Source of the DNA: Streptomyces fulvoviolaceus
GTDB taxonomy: Bacteria; Actinomycetota; Actinomycetes; Streptomycetales; Streptomycetaceae
DNA: 64,000 nt
Direction of reading: 5' to 3'
NCBI RefSeq assembly: GCF_000718165.1
Contig: NZ_JOEY01000003.1
Location: 124,001-188,000, forward strand
The position numbers were made by a program, and so were the translations under genes. The notes below the pieces were generated by a model. That model searched no databases, was not told where the DNA came from, and worked only from the letters and a program-made list of their open reading frames with translations. The stretch's first letter is position 1; every line of letters begins with the position of its first letter. Shown piece after piece: positions 1 through 8,225 of the stretch.

Positions 1-1
1 A

Positions 2-76
2 CTGCTGGCCGACGAGGACGCCGTACTGCGCGCGCAGGGCCGTACCGCCGTCATCGCTCTCACCCGGCGGGGCTGA
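2..76 (+). CDS. C-terminal end of an unidentified protein
   Basis: Only the last 24 codons are inside the window, reading in frame 2 and ending at TGA 74-76. The visible tail is LLADEDAVLRAQGRTAVIAL followed by TRRG. The codons show the strong G/C third-position bias of the neighbours, which supports a real gene end. The tail is too short to assign a family. The next 175 bases up to the cytochrome b start hold no gene that I can support. Confidence 0.55.
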   Translation: MLADEDAVLRAQGRTAVIALTRRG

Positions 77-251
77 GGGCCGAGGCCGAGTCCCGCCTGA
101 CACCCGTGTTGCCGGAGCAACTCCAGGGAATCGAGGAGCGGATCGCCACTCCGGAGGGTTCCCGGCAGTCGCTCACGCGGCCTGCTCGCCCCGTTGGCTT
201 AGCCGTACGACCGTGCCACCCTGTGGTTGATCCGACGGGGAGGCGACGACG

Positions 252-1898
252 ATGGACGGCGCACGATCGGTGAACGAGAGGGCGGGCACGGCCCGTCGGG
301 GGGAGCCTGCCAAGGGCGAGAAGCTCGCCGACTGGGCCGATGGGCGGCTCGGTCTGTACGGGCTGGCCAAGGCCAACATGCGCAAGGTCTTCCCGGACCA
401 CTGGTCCTTCATGCTGGGCGAGATCTGCCTCTACAGCTTCCTGATCCTGATCCTCACCGGCGTCTATCTCACGCTGTTCTTCGAGCCGAGCGGCATCGAG
501 GTCGTGTACCACGGCTCCTACGAACCCCTCAACGGCGTCATGATGACCCGGGCGTTCGAGTCCACGCTCGACATCAGCTTCGATGTGCGCGGCGGGCTGC
601 TGATCCGGCAGATCCACCACTGGGCGGCGCTCGTCTTCGTCACCGGCATGCTGGTGCACATGATGCGGGTGTTCTTCACCGGCGCCTTCCGCAAGCCGCG
701 CGAGCTCAACTGGGTGTTCGGCTGGACCCTGTTGATGCTCGGCATCCTCACCGGCCTCACCGGCTACTCGCTCCCCGACGACCTGCTCTCCGGCACCGGC
801 ATCCGGTTCGCCCAGGGCGCGATCCTTTCCGTACCGATCGTCGGCACGTACCTGTCGTTCTTCCTGTTCGGCGGGGAGTTCCCGGGCCACGACATCATCC
901 CGAGGCTCTTCCCGATCCATGTGCTCCTGCTGCCCGGGATCATGCTGGGGCTGGTGGTCGCGCATCTGATCCTGGTCTTCTACCACAAGCACACGCAGTA
1001 CCCGGGCCCCGGCCGCGACAACAAGTCGGTGGTCGGCATGCCGTTCCTGCCGGTGTACATGGCGAAGGCGGGCGGCTTCTTCTTCCTCGTCTTCGGCGTG
1101 CTGACGGTCATGGGCGGCATCGCCCAGATCAACCCCGTGTGGGCCTTCGGACCGTACAGCCCGCAGTTGGTGACCACCGGCGCCCAACCCGACTGGTACC
1201 TCGGCTTCTCCGAGGGCCTGATCCGGGTGATGCCGGGATGGGAGATCAACATCTGGGGCCACACCCTGATACCGGGCGTCTTCATCCCCTTCTCGCTCTT
1301 CCCGCTGATCCTGCTCGCCCTCGGCGTGTACCCCTTCGTCGAGGCGTGGATCACCGGGGACAAGCGCGAGCACCACATCCTGGACCGGCCGCGCAACGTG
1401 CCCGTGCGCACCGGACTGGGCGTGGCCTGGCTGAGCCTGTACGTGGTGCTGCTGATCGGCGGCGGCAACGACATCGTGGCCACCCATCTGCATCTGTCCA
1501 TCAACGCGATCACCTGGTTCGTGCGGATCGGCGTCTTCGTGGTGCCGGTGCTGACCTTCGTCGTGACGAAACGGGTCTGTCTCGGGCTCCAACGCCGGGA
1601 CCGGGACAAGGTGCTGCACGGCCGGGAGACCGGCATCATCAAACGGCTTCCGCACGGCGAGTACGTCGAGGTCCACGAACCCCTCGCGCAGGAGCAGTTG
1701 CACGTCCTCACCCAGCACGAGCAGGAGCCGTCGTACGAGATCGGGCCGCTCGTCGATGCCAACGGTGTGCGGCGGCCGGTCAAGGCGTCCCAGCGGGTGC
1801 GGGCCCGGCTGGCCCGGGTGATGTTCGGGCCCGAGACACGGATCTCGAAGCCGACGGTGGAGGAGTACCGGCAGGTCACCAGCGGCGACCATCACTGA
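252..1898 (+). CDS. qcrB: Cytochrome b subunit of a menaquinol-cytochrome c reductase, stand-alone paralogue
   Basis: This 548-residue integral membrane protein is the quinol-oxidising, di-haem cytochrome b of a bc1-type complex. The fourth helix carries QIHHWAALVFVTGMLVHMMR, with histidines spaced for haem ligation. A later helix has HVLLLPGIMLGLVVAH, and the Qo-site loop shows QPDWY, the actinobacterial form of PEWY. About eight hydrophobic segments lie between residues 45 and 440, followed by a hydrophilic tail of about 110 residues typical of actinobacterial QcrB. The ATG at 252 is preceded by a GGGGAGG-like ribosome site. The partners QcrA (Rieske) and QcrC (cytochrome c1) are not next to it, so this looks like an extra copy outside the main qcrCAB operon. 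Its last 23 bases overlap the 3' end of the convergent acyl-CoA dehydrogenase. Confidence 0.9.
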   Translation: MDGARSVNERAGTARRGEPAKGEKLADWADGRLGLYGLAKANMRKVFPDHWSFMLGEICLYSFLILILTGVYLTLFFEPSGIEVVYHGSYEPLNGVMMTRAFESTLDISFDVRGGLLIRQIHHWAALVFVTGMLVHMMRVFFTGAFRKPRELNWVFGWTLLMLGILTGLTGYSLPDDLLSGTGIRFAQGAILSVPIVGTYLSFFLFGGEFPGHDIIPRLFPIHVLLLPGIMLGLVVAHLILVFYHKHTQYPGPGRDNKSVVGMPFLPVYMAKAGGFFFLVFGVLTVMGGIAQINPVWAFGPYSPQLVTTGAQPDWYLGFSEGLIRVMPGWEINIWGHTLIPGVFIPFSLFPLILLALGVYPFVEAWITGDKREHHILDRPRNVPVRTGLGVAWLSLYVVLLIGGGNDIVATHLHLSINAITWFVRIGVFVVPVLTFVVTKRVCLGLQRRDRDKVLHGRETGIIKRLPHGEYVEVHEPLAQEQLHVLTQHEQEPSYEIGPLVDANGVRRPVKASQRVRARLARVMFGPETRISKPTVEEYRQVTSGDHH

Positions 1899-2997
1899 GG
1901 ACGGCCGCCCGGCACTCGTCCGGGGTGCCCCAGGCGGTGCGCAGGGCGCGGGCCTTGGTCAGCCACAGCGACAGGTCGTACTCCGCCGTGTAGCCGATCG
2001 CGCCGTGCAGTTGGAGCGCGGTGCGGGCGGTGGCGTACGCCGCCTCGCAGGCGGTGACCTTCGCGGCGGCGACGTCCTGTTCGGTCATCGTCAGCGCGGC
2101 GCCGAAGAGCAGGGGGCGCGCGAACTCCAACGCGATCTTCGCGTCGGCCAGTTGGTGCTTGACGGCCTGGAACGAGCCTATGGGGACGCCGAACTGGGTG
2201 CGCTGCCTGACGTAGGTGACGGTTCTGTCGAGGAGGGCGAGGCCGACGCCGAGGGCCTGGGCGGCGGTGGCGAGGCGGGCCCAGGTGAGGGCCGGGGTGA
2301 GGTGGGGGACGGTGGCGAGGAGTTCGCCGTCGCGGAGGGTGGGGAAGAGGCGGCGGGCGGGGTCGAGGGAGAGGTGCGGGGGGCCGGCGGGTGGGGGTGC
2401 GAGGCGGAGCTCGGTGGGCGCCGAGTTGCCCGCGGCGGAGCCGCTGATGGATGCGGCGCCCCCGCCGCCCCTACCCGTCCCGTCCTGGGGGCTGCCGCCC
2501 CCAGACCCCTGCTTCGGCCCTGAAGGGGCCTTGTCCTCAAACGCCGGACGGGCTGAGAGTGCCTGGGCCGGCGCTGCGAGCGTCAGCCGTACGTCCGCCA
2601 TGTCCGCGTCCAGCGTGTACGGCCCCGTCGCCAGGGTCGCGACCGACGTGCCGGAAGCCAGCGCGGGGAGCAGGCGTTTGGCCGGGGCCCGGTCGTCCAG
2701 TGCGGCGAGCAGTGCCGCTGCCGCCACCGTCTCCACCAACGGCCCCGGTACCGCGTGGCGCCCCAACTCGACGAAGACGACGGTCAGTTCCACGGGGAGG
2801 GGGCCCATGCCGTCGTATGCCTCGGGGACGGCCAGTGCGAACACTCCTGCCTCGGCGATACGGCGCCACAGTGCGCGCCCGCTCGCGTGCTCGCCCCGGC
2901 TCCAGTCGCGGACCACCGAAGGGGTGTCCGCGGCCGTCAGCATCGCGTTCAGCGTGTCGGCGAACGCGTGCTGCTCGGTGTCGAGGAGGAAGCGCAT
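1876..2997 (-). CDS. Acyl-CoA dehydrogenase, second subunit of a likely heteromeric pair
   Basis: This 373-residue flavoprotein belongs to the acyl-CoA dehydrogenase family. The N-terminal helical domain begins RFLLDTEQHAFADTLNAML. The C-terminal domain has VTYVRQRTQFGVPIGSFQAV and the FAD-contact motif LQLHGAIGYTAEYDLSLWL. Its ATG overlaps the TGA of the upstream dehydrogenase by one base, so the two are translationally coupled. Steroid-degrading actinobacteria use such adjacent FadE genes to build heterotetramers; that role here is inferred from context. Odd feature: roughly residues 148-180 are glycine-, proline- and serine-rich and are encoded by an interspersed repeat (2461-2556) lying in frame where family members normally continue a beta domain. 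I cannot tell by eye whether the insertion is tolerated or has damaged the enzyme. Confidence 0.82.
   Translation of the reverse strand: MRFLLDTEQHAFADTLNAMLTAADTPSVVRDWSRGEHASGRALWRRIAEAGVFALAVPEAYDGMGPLPVELTVVFVELGRHAVPGPLVETVAAAALLAALDDRAPAKRLLPALASGTSVATLATGPYTLDADMADVRLTLAAPAQALSARPAFEDKAPSGPKQGSGGGSPQDGTGRGGGGAASISGSAAGNSAPTELRLAPPPAGPPHLSLDPARRLFPTLRDGELLATVPHLTPALTWARLATAAQALGVGLALLDRTVTYVRQRTQFGVPIGSFQAVKHQLADAKIALEFARPLLFGAALTMTEQDVAAAKVTACEAAYATARTALQLHGAIGYTAEYDLSLWLTKARALRTAWGTPDECRAAVLSDGRRW
2461..2556. repeat. Streptomyces interspersed repeat, family A, inside a coding sequence
   Basis: The element begins CCCGCCGCCCCTACCCGTCC and ends TCCTCAAACGCCGGACGGGC. Between these ends are two small inverted repeats, CTGGGGGC/GCCCCCAG and GGCCCTGAAGGGGCC. 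The intergenic copy at 13424-13526 shares both ends almost exactly but diverges in the middle. This copy lies within the acyl-CoA dehydrogenase gene on the opposite strand and keeps the frame open. Confidence 0.8.
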
Positions 2998-4136
2998 CAG
3001 CGGCGTCCCTTCGGCAGGCCGAGCAGGCGCTCGGCGATGATGTCGCGCTGGATCTCGTTGGTGCCGGCGTAGACGGGGCCGGCGAGGGAGAAGACGTAGC
3101 CCTCGGACCAGTCCGACTGCGTCAACTCGCCCTCGGGGCCGAGGAGATCGAGGGCCGTCTCGTGCAGCGCGATGTCGTACTCGGACCAGAAGACCTTGTT
3201 GAGGCTGGACTCCGGGCCGAGTGTCTCGCCTTGGAGGAAGCGGGAGGCGGCGGCGTAGGTGAAGAGCTGGTAGGCGCGGGCGCCGATGAGGGCGTCGGCC
3301 ACGTGGTTCCTCGCGTGTTCCGGGCCGCCCTGCGACTGCCAGAGCTTCAGCAGTCGGTCGGCGCTCGCCAGGAAACGGCCGGGGGAGCGGAGCATGAGCC
3401 CGCGTTCGTTGCCCGCCGTCGACATGGCGATCCGCCAGCCCTGGCCTGGCTCGCCGATCACGTCCTCGTCCGGCACGAACACCTCGTCCAGGAACAGCTC
3501 CGCGAAGGCCGGCTTGCCGTCGAGGCGGCCGATCGGGCGGACCGTGACCCCAGGGGCGCGCAGGTCGAACATCAGGTAGGTCAGGCCCTGGTGGGGCTTC
3601 GGGGTGTCCGGTTCGCTGCGGAACAGGCCGAACGCGCGGTCCGCGAAAGCCGCGCGCGAGGACCAGGTCTTCTGGCCGCTGAGCAGCCAGCCGCCGTTGG
3701 TGCGCACGGCCCTGGACCTGAGGGACGCCAGGTCGGATCCGGCCTCCGGCTCCGACCAGGCCTGCGCCCAGATCACCTCGCCGGTGGCCATCGACGGCAG
3801 CACGCGCGCGCGTTGCTCCTCGGTGCCGTGGTCGAAGAGGGTCGGGGCGAGGAGGCTGATGCCGTTCTGGCTGACCCGGCCCGGGGCGCCCGCCGCGTAG
3901 TACTCCTCCTCGAAGACCAGCCACCGCACGATGTCCGCGTCCCTGCCGCCGTACGCCGAGGGCCAGGACACCACCGACCAGCGGTCCGCGGCCAGTTCGC
4001 TCTCCCAGGCGCGGTGGACCGCGAAGCCCTCCTCGGTTTCGAGGGAGGGGAGCGGGGCGGACGGCACGTGCGCGTGCAGCCAGGTGCGGGCCTCGGCGCG
4101 GAACGCGTCCTGCTCGGGCGTGAAGTCGAGGTCCAT
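2997..4136 (-). CDS. Acyl-CoA dehydrogenase, FadE30-like
   Basis: The 379-residue product is a full-length acyl-CoA dehydrogenase starting MDLDFTPEQDAFRAEARTWL. It has the flavin and substrate motifs WAQAWSEPEAGSDLASLRSR and NGGWLLSGQKTWSSRA in the middle domain, and ends with YAGTNEIQRDIIAERLLGLP. The position normally holding the catalytic glutamate of the MCAD class (E in YEGT) is alanine, as in several mycobacterial FadE proteins that place the base elsewhere. By position next to ipdF and the KstR2-like operator it corresponds to FadE30, which dehydrogenates the HIP-CoA side chain in mycobacteria; this is inference. I chose ATG 4134-4136 because it matches the family N-terminus; an upstream ATG at 4193 would put the start inside the operator. 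Confidence 0.85.
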   Translation of the reverse strand: MDLDFTPEQDAFRAEARTWLHAHVPSAPLPSLETEEGFAVHRAWESELAADRWSVVSWPSAYGGRDADIVRWLVFEEEYYAAGAPGRVSQNGISLLAPTLFDHGTEEQRARVLPSMATGEVIWAQAWSEPEAGSDLASLRSRAVRTNGGWLLSGQKTWSSRAAFADRAFGLFRSEPDTPKPHQGLTYLMFDLRAPGVTVRPIGRLDGKPAFAELFLDEVFVPDEDVIGEPGQGWRIAMSTAGNERGLMLRSPGRFLASADRLLKLWQSQGGPEHARNHVADALIGARAYQLFTYAAASRFLQGETLGPESSLNKVFWSEYDIALHETALDLLGPEGELTQSDWSEGYVFSLAGPVYAGTNEIQRDIIAERLLGLPKGRR

Positions 4137-4186
4137 CAGATCGCCCCCGCCTTCTCGAGATCGATGGTCATCGGCGGCATCCTTCC

Positions 4187-4204
4187 CTAACAAGTGTTTG
4201 GTAG
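4187..4204. promoter_or_regulatory. KstR2-type operator 1 (divergent fadE / ipdF promoter)
   Basis: The imperfect palindrome CTAACAAGTGTTTGGTAG contains AACAAGTGTTTGGT (4189-4202), which matches 9 of 10 fixed positions of the mycobacterial KstR2 motif AnCAAGnnCTTGnT. It lies 52 bases from the fadE start and 42 bases from the ipdF start, in the only promoter gap between the two operons. The right arm continues AGGTT as in operator 2. Confidence 0.72.
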
Positions 4205-4244
4205 GTTAGCGTAGGTCCGTGAGCGACGTCGAGGAGGTGCGGGC

Positions 4245-5030
4245 ATGACCGACGCTCCGGCGTACGAACCCGGCCATGGGCTGCTGAAGGGGCGTACCGC
4301 CGTCATCACCGCCGCCGCGGGCGCCGGGATCGGCGGGGCCACCGCACGCCGGTTCCTGGAGGAGGGGGCGCGCGTGCTGATCAGCGACGCGCACGTGCGG
4401 CGGCTCAAGGAGAGCGAGCAGGCGCTGGCCGAGGAGTTCGGCGCGTCGTCGGTGGCCTCACTGCTGTGTGACGTCACCGACGAGACGCAGGTCCGTGCAC
4501 TCTTCGAGGAGGCGGTGAGACTGCACGGCGGGCTCGACATAGCCGTCAACAACGCAGGGCTCGGCGGCACCGCCGATCTCGTCGATATGACCGACGGGCA
4601 GTGGTCGAAGGTGCTGGACGTGACGCTGAACGGCACGTTCCGGTGCACCCGGGCCGCGCTGCGGGTCCTGAAGGAGCAGGGGCGCGGCGGGGTCGTCGTC
4701 AACAACGCCTCCGTCGTCGGCTGGCGTGCCCAGGCCGGGCAGGCGCACTACGCCGCGGCCAAGGCCGGCGTCATGGCGCTGACCCGGTGTGCCGCCGTGG
4801 AGGCCGCCGCGTTCGGGGTCCGCGTCAACGCCGTGTCGCCCAGCCTCGCCATGCATCCGCACCTGGTGAAGGTGACCACGCCCGAACTGCTGGAGGAGCT
4901 GACCGCGCGCGAGGCCTTCGGGCGGTACGCCGAGCCCTGGGAGGTGGCCAACGTCATCGTCTTCCTCGCGTCCGGCTACTCCTCCTACATGACCGGCGAG
5001 GTCGTGTCGGTCAGCAGTCAGCACGCCTGA
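4245..5030 (+). CDS. ipdF: Short-chain dehydrogenase, IpdF-like
   Basis: The 261-residue protein is a classical SDR. The Rossmann motif is TAAAGAGIGGATARR, the NNAG motif is VNNAGLGG, and the catalytic residues are in the expected order, with serine in NNASVVG and YAAAK following. The N-terminus GLLKGRTAVITAAAGAGIGG resembles mycobacterial IpdF (Rv3559c), which acts on the C5 oxygen of HIP-derived CoA esters. A strong ribosome site GGAGGT precedes ATG 4245. It opens the rightward operon ipdF - kstR2 - fadA6 - NTF2-like and is read away from the KstR2-type operator. The assignment to IpdF rather than a general SDR rests partly on neighbourhood. Confidence 0.82.
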   Translation: MTDAPAYEPGHGLLKGRTAVITAAAGAGIGGATARRFLEEGARVLISDAHVRRLKESEQALAEEFGASSVASLLCDVTDETQVRALFEEAVRLHGGLDIAVNNAGLGGTADLVDMTDGQWSKVLDVTLNGTFRCTRAALRVLKEQGRGGVVVNNASVVGWRAQAGQAHYAAAKAGVMALTRCAAVEAAAFGVRVNAVSPSLAMHPHLVKVTTPELLEELTAREAFGRYAEPWEVANVIVFLASGYSSYMTGEVVSVSSQHA

Positions 5031-5046
5031 GCGGGGGAGCGAGAAT

Positions 5047-5664
5047 GTGGCCGTGCCTACCAAGAAGAAGCCCCAGGTGACCGCCTCCCCGGAGCGGCGC
5101 CGTGAACTCCTCGACACCGCCGCCGAGGTCTTCGCCGAGCAGGGCTACAACGCCACCACCGTACGCAAGATCGCGGACGAGGCCGGGATGCTCGCGGGCA
5201 GCCTCTACTACCACTTCGACTCCAAGGAGTCGATGCTGGAGGAGATCCTGCGCTCCTTCCTCGACGAGCTCTGGAACGGCTACGACACCGTCCTGAGCTC
5301 CGAGCTCGGCCCCCGCGAGACCCTCGCGGCCCTGGTCACCGAGTCCTTCCGCGAGATCGACCGGCACCGCGCCGCCGTCGCCATCTACCAGAAGGAGTCC
5401 AAGCACCTCGCCGCCCAGGAGCGCTTCGGCTTCCTCGCCGAGTCCCAGCGCAACTTCGAGAAGGCGTGGCTGGCCACGCTGGAGCGTGGCGTGGCCGAGG
5501 AGGTCTTCCGGGCCGACCTCGACATCCGGCTCACCTACCGGTTCGTGCGCGACACCGTCTGGGTCGCCGCGTCCTGGTACCGGCCCGGCGGGCAGCACAG
5601 CCCGGAGGAGATCGCCCGCCAGTACCTGTCGATGGTGCTGGACGGGATCGCCGTACGCGAATAG
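5047..5664 (+). CDS. kstR2: TetR-family repressor, KstR2-like
   Basis: This 205-residue regulator has an N-terminal TetR helix-turn-helix at about residues 16-62, including the family signature GMLAGSLYYHFDSKESML, and an all-helical ligand domain. KstR2 of mycobacteria represses the C/D-ring genes and is released by HIP-CoA. The gene is placed as in mycobacteria, between ipdF and fadA6. Two palindromes resembling KstR2 sites occur in the two divergent promoter gaps of the cluster, and because this gene is in the ipdF operon it would control its own synthesis. GTG 5047 is chosen because GGGGGAG lies 7 bases upstream; GTG 5053 is the alternative. Confidence 0.82.
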   Translation: MAVPTKKKPQVTASPERRRELLDTAAEVFAEQGYNATTVRKIADEAGMLAGSLYYHFDSKESMLEEILRSFLDELWNGYDTVLSSELGPRETLAALVTESFREIDRHRAAVAIYQKESKHLAAQERFGFLAESQRNFEKAWLATLERGVAEEVFRADLDIRLTYRFVRDTVWVAASWYRPGGQHSPEEIARQYLSMVLDGIAVRE

Positions 5665-5704
5665 GCGCGGGCTCTGAAGGGCCCGCTTCAACAAGGGAGT
5701 CGAC

Positions 5705-6862
5705 ATGGCGGAGGCCTACATCGTCGAAGCGGTCCGCACGCCTGTGGGGCGGCGCAGGGGAGGGCTCGCCGGGGTGCATCCCGCCGACCTCGGCGCACAT
5801 GTGCTCAGGGCCCTGGTCGAGCGGTCCGGGGTGGACGCGGCCGCCGTCGAGGATGTCGTCTTCGGCTGCCTGGACACCGTGGGGCCGCAGGCCGGGGACA
5901 TCGCGCGCACCAGCTGGCTGGCGGCCGGGCTGCCCGAGGAGGTGCCGGGGACGACCGTCGACCGGCAGTGCGGGTCCTCGCAGCAGGCCGTGCACTTCGC
6001 CGCCCAGGGCGTGCTGTCCGGCACGCAGGACCTCGTGGTGGCCGGCGGGGTGCAGAACATGTCGCTGATACCCATCGCCTTCGCCTCCCGGCAGGCCGCA
6101 GAACCGCTCGGCTTGACCGAGGGACCCTTCGCGGGCAGCGAGGGCTGGCGGGCGCGCTACGGCGAGAAGCCCGTCAACCAGTTCCACGGCGCCGAACTGA
6201 TCGCCGCGAAGTGGGGCATCAGCCGCCGCGACCAGGAGGAGTTCGCCCTCCGCTCGCACCAGCGGGCCGTCGCCGCCGTCGACGAGGGCCGCTTCACGCG
6301 CGAGACCGTGGCGTACGGCGACGTGACCGTCGACGAGGGCCCGCGCCGGGACACCTCGCTGGAGAAGATGGCCGGCCTGGACCCGGTCGTGCCCGGCGGC
6401 ACCGTCACCGCCGCCTGCTCCTCCCAGGTCTCCGACGGCGCCGCCGCGATGCTGCTCGCCTCCGAGCGGGCGGTACGGGAACACGGACTGACGCCACGCG
6501 CGCGCGTGCACCACCTCTCCGTACGCGGCGAGGACCCCATCCGCATGCTCTCGGCGCCCATCCCGGCCACGGCGTACGCCCTGAAGAAGGCCGGCATGTC
6601 CATCGGCGACATCGACCTGGTCGAGATCAACGAGGCCTTCGCGCCGGTGGTGCTGGCCTGGCTCAAGGAGACGGGCGCGGATCCGGAGAAGGTCAACGTC
6701 AACGGCGGCGCGATCGCGCTCGGGCATCCGCTGGGCGCTACCGGAGTGAAGCTGATGACGACCCTGCTGCACGAACTGGAGCGCACCGGCGGCCGGTTCG
6801 GCCTCCAGACCATGTGCGAGGGCGGCGGCCAGGCGAACGTCACCATCATCGAGCGGCTCTGA
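5705..6862 (+). CDS. fadA6: Acetyl-CoA acyltransferase (thiolase), FadA6-like
   Basis: The 385-residue enzyme is a degradative thiolase. The nucleophilic cysteine is C89 in TVDRQCGSSQQA, the histidine motif is GGAIALGHPLGATG, and the second active-site cysteine is in MCEGGGQAN near the C-terminus. Thiolases cleave 3-ketoacyl-CoA with CoA; FadA6 does this late in steroid-ring degradation in mycobacteria. The ribosome site AAGGGAG precedes ATG 5705. The gene follows kstR2 after 40 bases, the same order as in mycobacteria. Assignment to FadA6 rather than another acetyl-CoA acetyltransferase relies on this context. Confidence 0.87.
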   Translation: MAEAYIVEAVRTPVGRRRGGLAGVHPADLGAHVLRALVERSGVDAAAVEDVVFGCLDTVGPQAGDIARTSWLAAGLPEEVPGTTVDRQCGSSQQAVHFAAQGVLSGTQDLVVAGGVQNMSLIPIAFASRQAAEPLGLTEGPFAGSEGWRARYGEKPVNQFHGAELIAAKWGISRRDQEEFALRSHQRAVAAVDEGRFTRETVAYGDVTVDEGPRRDTSLEKMAGLDPVVPGGTVTAACSSQVSDGAAAMLLASERAVREHGLTPRARVHHLSVRGEDPIRMLSAPIPATAYALKKAGMSIGDIDLVEINEAFAPVVLAWLKETGADPEKVNVNGGAIALGHPLGATGVKLMTTLLHELERTGGRFGLQTMCEGGGQANVTIIERL

Positions 6863-6875
6863 CCGCGCTGCGGCC

Positions 6876-7301
6876 ATGGACGACACTCAGGCGCTCCGCC
6901 GTCTGGCGGACGAGTACGCCCTCTGCCTGGACAGCGGTGCGCGTGAGCGTTTCCACGCGCTGTTCACGCCCGACGCGCGGATCGTCGTCCACCGGACCGA
7001 CGGCTCCGTGATCGGAGAGCGTGCCGGCCCGCAGGGGCTCGCCACGCTCTTCGACGACCTCGCCGTCTTCGACAGGACCTTCCACCTGGTCGCCAACCAC
7101 GTCGCGGACGTCGACGGCGACCGTGCCACCGCCACCACCTACTGCATCGCCCACCACCTCACCCGGGGCGGCGAGGACGGGGACAACGACCTGCGCTGCA
7201 TGGTCCGGTACGAGGACGTGTGCCGGCGGACGGCGGACGGGTGGCGTATCGCCGTGCGTGAGGTGTTCTTCCAGTGGTGGGAGCGGAGTCCGGTCCGGTG
7301 A
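6876..7301 (+). CDS. NTF2-like (SnoaL / ketosteroid isomerase fold) protein
   Basis: The 141-residue protein has the size and pattern of the SnoaL_4/NTF2-like superfamily: an N-terminal helix with LRRLADEYALCLDSG, followed by strands ending WRIAVREVFFQWWE. It starts 13 bases after the thiolase stop and so is the last gene of the ipdF operon. Members of this fold include isomerases, dehydratases and pure binding proteins, so no reaction can be assigned. Its place in a KstR2-type operon suggests a job on a steroid-ring CoA ester. It is convergent with the LLM gene, 36 bases away, and no clear terminator lies between them. Confidence 0.75.
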   Translation: MDDTQALRRLADEYALCLDSGARERFHALFTPDARIVVHRTDGSVIGERAGPQGLATLFDDLAVFDRTFHLVANHVADVDGDRATATTYCIAHHLTRGGEDGDNDLRCMVRYEDVCRRTADGWRIAVREVFFQWWERSPVR

Positions 7302-7337
7302 AACAGGGCCGCTCCCGCGGCGCCTCCAGGTATGTGC

Positions 7338-8222
7338 TCAGGTCGGCCTCAACTTCGCCGCGCAGTCGGTGAGTTCCTCGCAGAACGCGTCCAGGGTCGT
7401 CGCGTGCCGTGAGCCCGACAGCAACAGCCGCTCCGCGCCCAGGTCCTGCGCCCACTCCGTCCTGTCGGCTGCGCGCGGGAGCGTCGAGCCCAGGGTCAGT
7501 TCCACCTCGCCGGGGTCCCGACCCGCCTCGACAGCCGTCTCCCGTACGAGGGTGATCGCGGCCTGCAGTTCCTCGCCCGCGAGTCCGAGCGGCTGGAAAC
7601 CGTCCCCGAGCCGTCCGGCCCGCCGGGCCGCCGCCCTGGAGTGGCCGCCGATGTGCAGGGGCACCCGGCCGGCGTACGGCTTGGGGTAGGAGTGGGCGCC
7701 CCGCACCGAGTGGAACTCGCCCTGGAAGTCCAGCCCTTCGGGTGCCGTCGACTCCCACAGGGCCCGCATCAGCCGGATCGACTCGTCGGCCGCCCTGCCG
7801 CGCCGCGTGAAGTCCCCGCCGCACGCCTCGATCTCCTCGCGCATCCAGCCGACCCCCGCGCAGATCCTGAGCCGTCCGCCGCTGAGCCGGTCCAGGGTGG
7901 CCAGGCGCTTGGCCAGGACGAACGGATTGTGGTTCGGCAGGACCAGGACACCCGTCGCGAGGCCGATGCGGTCCGTCGCGCCCGCCAGAAAGGCGAGGAG
8001 TTCGAGGGGGTCGGGGTAGGCGAGTGTGTCGGGCAGGGCGAGCCGGCCGTCGGGGGCGTACGGGTACCTGCTCCCGGTGTCACTGACGACGACCGCGTGC
8101 TCGACCGCGACCACCGACTCGAACCCGAGCGCCTCGGCGTGCCGGGTCAGCCGGAGGACGTCGGCGGGCTCGCCCATCGAGCCGAGTCCGACCGGCAGGA
8201 CGACCGCGTACTTCACGCCCAC
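7338..8222 (-). CDS. LLM-class F420-dependent oxidoreductase
   Basis: The 294-residue protein is a luciferase-like TIM barrel, beginning VKYAVVLPVGLGSMGEPADV and containing ATGVLVLPNHNPFVLAKRLA and RLRICAGVGWMREEIEACG, which are typical of actinobacterial F420-dependent enzymes. Related proteins (Rv3520c type) occur in mycobacterial steroid clusters, but the exact reaction is unknown. It is the last gene of the leftward echA20 operon. Its GTG start follows the ipdC stop after 3 bases, so it is probably translated from the same message. Confidence 0.82.
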   Translation of the reverse strand: MGVKYAVVLPVGLGSMGEPADVLRLTRHAEALGFESVVAVEHAVVVSDTGSRYPYAPDGRLALPDTLAYPDPLELLAFLAGATDRIGLATGVLVLPNHNPFVLAKRLATLDRLSGGRLRICAGVGWMREEIEACGGDFTRRGRAADESIRLMRALWESTAPEGLDFQGEFHSVRGAHSYPKPYAGRVPLHIGGHSRAAARRAGRLGDGFQPLGLAGEELQAAITLVRETAVEAGRDPGEVELTLGSTLPRAADRTEWAQDLGAERLLLSGSRHATTLDAFCEELTDCAAKLRPT

Positions 8223-8225
8223 CTC

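Noticed and set aside
1876..3924. A 682-residue frame joining both acyl-CoA dehydrogenase regions
   Set aside because: The first part is a shadow frame of the upstream fadE gene; the real second gene starts at 2997 with an ATG that overlaps the previous stop.
5669..5704. Third KstR2-type site before fadA6 (CAACAAGGG)
   Set aside because: Only one half-site matches; there is no inverted partner, and the gene is inside an operon.
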